Part shown: piece by piece, positions 61,589 to 64,000 of the stretch
Layout: each line of letters begins with the position of its first letter
Numbering within the stretch: the first letter of the stretch is position 1
NCBI RefSeq assembly: GCF_024297185.1
Contig: NZ_JANCTD010000006.1
Coordinates: 1-64,000 of the forward strand
Origin: Lewinella sp. JB7
GTDB lineage: Bacteria; Bacteroidota; Bacteroidia; Chitinophagales; Saprospiraceae
Length of the DNA stretch: 64,000 bases
Direction of reading: 5' to 3'
Notes under the pieces: generated by a model
Seen by the model: the letters and a program-made list of their open reading frames with translations, nothing else
Database searches by the model: none
What the model was told of the DNA's origin: nothing
Made by a program: the position numbers and the translations under genes

Positions 61589-63826
61589 ATGCGTCCTACC
61601 CTGCACGATATCTACCGTTCCTTCCCCGTGCAGCTCCTCCTGTTGCACCTGCGAACCAACTTTCTCCTGCTCGGGATGTGGCTGCTGGTGCTGCTCATGG
61701 TCAGCGGACTTCTCGGCCAGCAGCTCGGCCTACAGTACCTCTTCCTCGACCCCGAGTACCTGGGCGAAAGCGGCTATTATTCCTTTCTGATCGTAGGCCT
61801 GGCCTTCGGTTTTTTCACCATGAGCTGGAACCTGAGCACCTACCTGCTCCTGGGGGGGTACTTCAACTTTCTGGCCAGTCTTTCGCGCCCCTTTCTGAAG
61901 TTTTGCATCAACAACGCCCTGCTCCCGCTGGCCGTCTTTCTGACGTATTGCGTGATGCTGGTGCGCTTTCACTGGACGGCGGAGGAGGTGGCGGGGACGC
62001 AGGTGCAGGGGTTAACCGGTTTAGCGACGGGACTGGTGATGAGCCTGTTTCTTTATTCCATCTACTTCAACCTCACCAACCGCGATATTCATTACTACAC
62101 CGGCGGCCGCGAGGCGCCGCCCAACCGGGGTCCCGGACAGCGCGGCGGCCTGGGTTACCGGCCGTACGCCGCCTCCGCCCTGGGACCGCAACTGGTGAAC
62201 CTCTACGACAATCCCTACCAGGTCCGGTCCTACCTCGATACGCGGCTCCGGGCCCGGCGGGTGCGGTCGGTGGCCCACTACGAGACCGATCTGTTGCGCA
62301 ACATCTTTCGGCAGAATCACATCAACGCGCTGGTACTGCAGTTTCTCACCATCGGCCTGCTCATCGTGTTGGGCCTGATGATCGAGCAACCCACCTTTCA
62401 GATTCCGGCCGGGGCCAGCTTCTTTATCCTGTTCAGCCTGTTCATCTCCACCATCGGCGCGGTGAGCTACTGGTTTTCGGAGTGGCGACTGACGCTGCTT
62501 GTCCTGCTGCCCATTCTCGTGAACTGGCTCACCAGTACCCCGCTTTTCGATCACGGCAACCAGGCCTACGGACTCAGCTACGGTACGGAGGCCCGCTATT
62601 CCCTCGACACCCTGGCCAGCCTCTACCGACGGAAAAACCTACGGACGGACCTGGATTCCACCCGCGCCATCCTGGACCGGTGGAAGCGGAAACAGCCGGA
62701 CGAAAAACCGAAACTGGTGGTCATCTGCGCCAGCGGGGGCGGGCTTACGGCTTCCCTCTGGGTGACCCACCTGCTGCAGAGCATCGAGGCGTGTAGCGAC
62801 GGACGTTTGCTGGAGTCCACCGCCCTCATGACGGGGGCCAGCGGCGGGCTACTGGGCATGGCCTACCTGCGGCAAAGCTACCTGGAGTCGCCCTCCTTTC
62901 GCTCCGACGGCCTGCGCCGGCTGGACCGCGTAAGCCGGGACCTTCTCAATCCCGTAGCCTTCAGCATCGTCAGCAACGATATTTTCCTGCCCTTCCGCCG
63001 CATCGAGGTAGGCGACGAGAAGTACCGCCGTGACCGCGGCTACGCCTTCGAGCGGGCCTACAACCAGGCGACCGAGAACCTCCTGAACCGTCCCCTCGCC
63101 TACTACCGCGCGCCGGAAGCGTCGGCCGCCGTTCCGTTACTGTTCGTCACGCCCAGCATCGTGGAGGACGGCCGCCGCATGGTCATTTCCCCCCAGGGTG
63201 TGAGTTACATGATGGTGCCCCCCGAGGCGTATTCGGGGGCCGTACCCCTCGTGCCGGATATGGTAGACTTCGGCCGCTTTCTCCGCGCCCAGGACGCCGA
63301 CAGCCTTCGCTTCAGTTCGGCCCTGCGGGCGAATGCCTCCTACCCCTACGTACTCCCCCAGGTAAGCCTGCCGACCGAGCCCCTCGTGCACCTGATGGAT
63401 GCCGGTTACCGCGACAACTACGGTATCGCCTCGGCGTCGCGCTTTCTGCACGTCTTCCGGGACTGGATCGAGGCGAATACCTCCGGCGTCATTCTGGTGC
63501 AGGTAAGCGCCTTCCGGGAACAGAAGATACCCGTGACGGGGCAGCGGGGCGTGATCAGCGGATTGTTCAGTCCCCTCGGAGTGGCCGGAAACATTCTGAG
63601 TCTGCAGATCCTCGACCAGGAAGCCCTGCTCGCCGGTCTGCAGCGCACCTTCGGGCCTACCGGCTTTCACCTGTTCCGCTTCAACTACCAGCCCCGGGAG
63701 GACGACCGGCTGCGCACCTCGGTCTCCCTGCATATGACCGATTGGGAGAAGGTCCAGGTCCTGCGGGCCCTCGATGAACCCGCCCAGCAGCGGCGGATCG
63801 ACGCCCTGTTACAGCTTCTCGAATAA
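61589..63826 (+). CDS. Patatin-like phospholipase with polytopic membrane N-terminus
   Basis: The 745-residue protein has about six or seven membrane helices in the first 315 residues (FLLLGMWLLVLLMVSGLLG, YFNFLASLSRPFLKFCINNA, ALVLQFLTIGLLIVLGLMIE, ASFFILFSLFISTIGAVSYW). The patatin domain starts at about 370: oxyanion VICASGGGLTASLW, nucleophile elbow TGASGGLLGM with Ser near 417, and the catalytic Asp in HLMDAGYRDNYGIAS near 605. It would cleave acyl lipids from the membrane. Bacterial patatins are mostly soluble or secreted, so the membrane-embedded layout is unusual. Confidence 0.9.
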   Translation: MRPTLHDIYRSFPVQLLLLHLRTNFLLLGMWLLVLLMVSGLLGQQLGLQYLFLDPEYLGESGYYSFLIVGLAFGFFTMSWNLSTYLLLGGYFNFLASLSRPFLKFCINNALLPLAVFLTYCVMLVRFHWTAEEVAGTQVQGLTGLATGLVMSLFLYSIYFNLTNRDIHYYTGGREAPPNRGPGQRGGLGYRPYAASALGPQLVNLYDNPYQVRSYLDTRLRARRVRSVAHYETDLLRNIFRQNHINALVLQFLTIGLLIVLGLMIEQPTFQIPAGASFFILFSLFISTIGAVSYWFSEWRLTLLVLLPILVNWLTSTPLFDHGNQAYGLSYGTEARYSLDTLASLYRRKNLRTDLDSTRAILDRWKRKQPDEKPKLVVICASGGGLTASLWVTHLLQSIEACSDGRLLESTALMTGASGGLLGMAYLRQSYLESPSFRSDGLRRLDRVSRDLLNPVAFSIVSNDIFLPFRRIEVGDEKYRRDRGYAFERAYNQATENLLNRPLAYYRAPEASAAVPLLFVTPSIVEDGRRMVISPQGVSYMMVPPEAYSGAVPLVPDMVDFGRFLRAQDADSLRFSSALRANASYPYVLPQVSLPTEPLVHLMDAGYRDNYGIASASRFLHVFRDWIEANTSGVILVQVSAFREQKIPVTGQRGVISGLFSPLGVAGNILSLQILDQEALLAGLQRTFGPTGFHLFRFNYQPREDDRLRTSVSLHMTDWEKVQVLRALDEPAQQRRIDALLQLLE
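61990..62006 (-). repeat. Near-copy of the 17-bp motif (1 mismatch), inside the patatin gene
   Basis: ggcggggacgcaggtgc; on the minus strand GCACCTGCGTCCCCGCC. Encodes VAGTQV. Confidence 0.4.
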
Positions 63827-63832
63827 TCGCCC

Positions 63833-63849
63833 GCTCCCGCGTCCCCGCC
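63833..63849 (+). repeat. Dispersed 17-bp motif (C variant), intergenic
   Basis: Exact GCTCCCGCGTCCCCGCC, 6 bp after the patatin stop. Confidence 0.6.
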
Positions 63850-63889
63850 CCGCGGTTACATCCTCAAAACCCTTTCTACCTTTACCCCT

Positions 63890-64000
63890 ATGGCTCAGCC
63901 CCTCACCCGCATCAATCGGCTCGAACGCGAACTCCACCTCCGGCAGTTGCAGGTACGGCGGTTGCTGCAAATCACCCAGGCCATCAACAACAACGTCTCG
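63890..64000 (+). CDS. N-terminus of a cytoplasmic protein cut by the window end
   Basis: ATG 63890 opens a frame without stop to the end of the window (37 codons): MAQPLTRINRLERELHLRQL, then QVRRLLQITQAINNNVS. The helical, coiled-coil-like LLQIT.AINNN segment resembles the start of Bacteroidota GAF/PP2C-type (SpoIIE-like) phosphatases or related sensor proteins. The assignment is tentative because the domain itself lies outside the window. Confidence 0.5.
   Translation, partial: MAQPLTRINRLERELHLRQLQVRRLLQITQAINNNVS

Overview
The window looks like a chromosomal segment of a GC-rich Bacteroidota, most likely a marine Saprospiria / Lewinella-type bacterium. The evidence is a type IX secretion (T9SS) sorting domain, Bacteroidota-type families (DUF6089, DUF5916, DUF6702, NIPSNAP with a Tat signal, TIGR04283 glycosyltransferase), the absence of Shine-Dalgarno sequences before starts, and TAnnTTTG-like -7 promoter boxes just upstream of several genes. 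No prophage, rRNA operon or CRISPR array is visible.

Layout. 0-0.5 kb: C-terminal end of an IS110-type transposase and an AT-rich 64-bp tandem repeat. 0.5-9.1 kb: GH13 hydrolase, NIPSNAP protein, alpha/beta hydrolase, a compact minus-strand operon (di-heme peroxidase, PhoX/DUF839-PKD-T9SS protein, LRR protein) and a META lipoprotein. 9.3-14.1 kb: tRNA-Met, metF, a MoxR ATPase, DUF6702, a TonB-C-like protein, a decayed BlaR1/M56 gene, an intact BlaI and its palindromic operator. 14.2-19.5 kb: small membrane protein, mutL, two rhomboids, EEP hydrolase. 19.6-32.4 kb: a co-directional cluster of exported proteins with three caspase-fold proteases (two fused to TPRs), a TPR protein, a CHASE2 membrane protein, a FecR-like/Fn3-like protein, an M48 protease with a TPR-like region, a caspase-less paralogue and a small exported protein. 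32.4-39.3 kb: lpdA, ricT-holB, universal stress protein, pyrD, DUF6089. 39.4-46.7 kb: DUF5916 barrel protein, P1 peptidase, cobalamin riboswitch with TonB receptor, YitT, DtxR-type repressor with palindrome. 46.9-51.7 kb: DUF5682, a serine hydrolase and a VWA protein; the first and last are the usual partners of the MoxR ATPase at 10.6 kb. 51.7-64 kb: M28 and M19 peptidases, rnpA, dps, gyrB, TIGR04283 glycosyltransferase, RlmI-like methyltransferase, membrane-anchored patatin, and the start of a cytoplasmic protein cut by the window edge.

The most unusual region is the 13-kb caspase/CHASE2/M48 cluster. Every product has a signal peptide or membrane helices, the caspase dyads are intact in all three proteases, and the caspase-TPR architecture has been duplicated and once stripped of its protease domain. 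This suggests an envelope-located proteolytic signalling system rather than a cytosolic cell-death module. That is inference from architecture only. Two dispersed sequence families also stand out: a 17-bp motif found at least six times inside and between genes, and TGGACGGT/ACCGTCCA palindromes at three intergenic sites.
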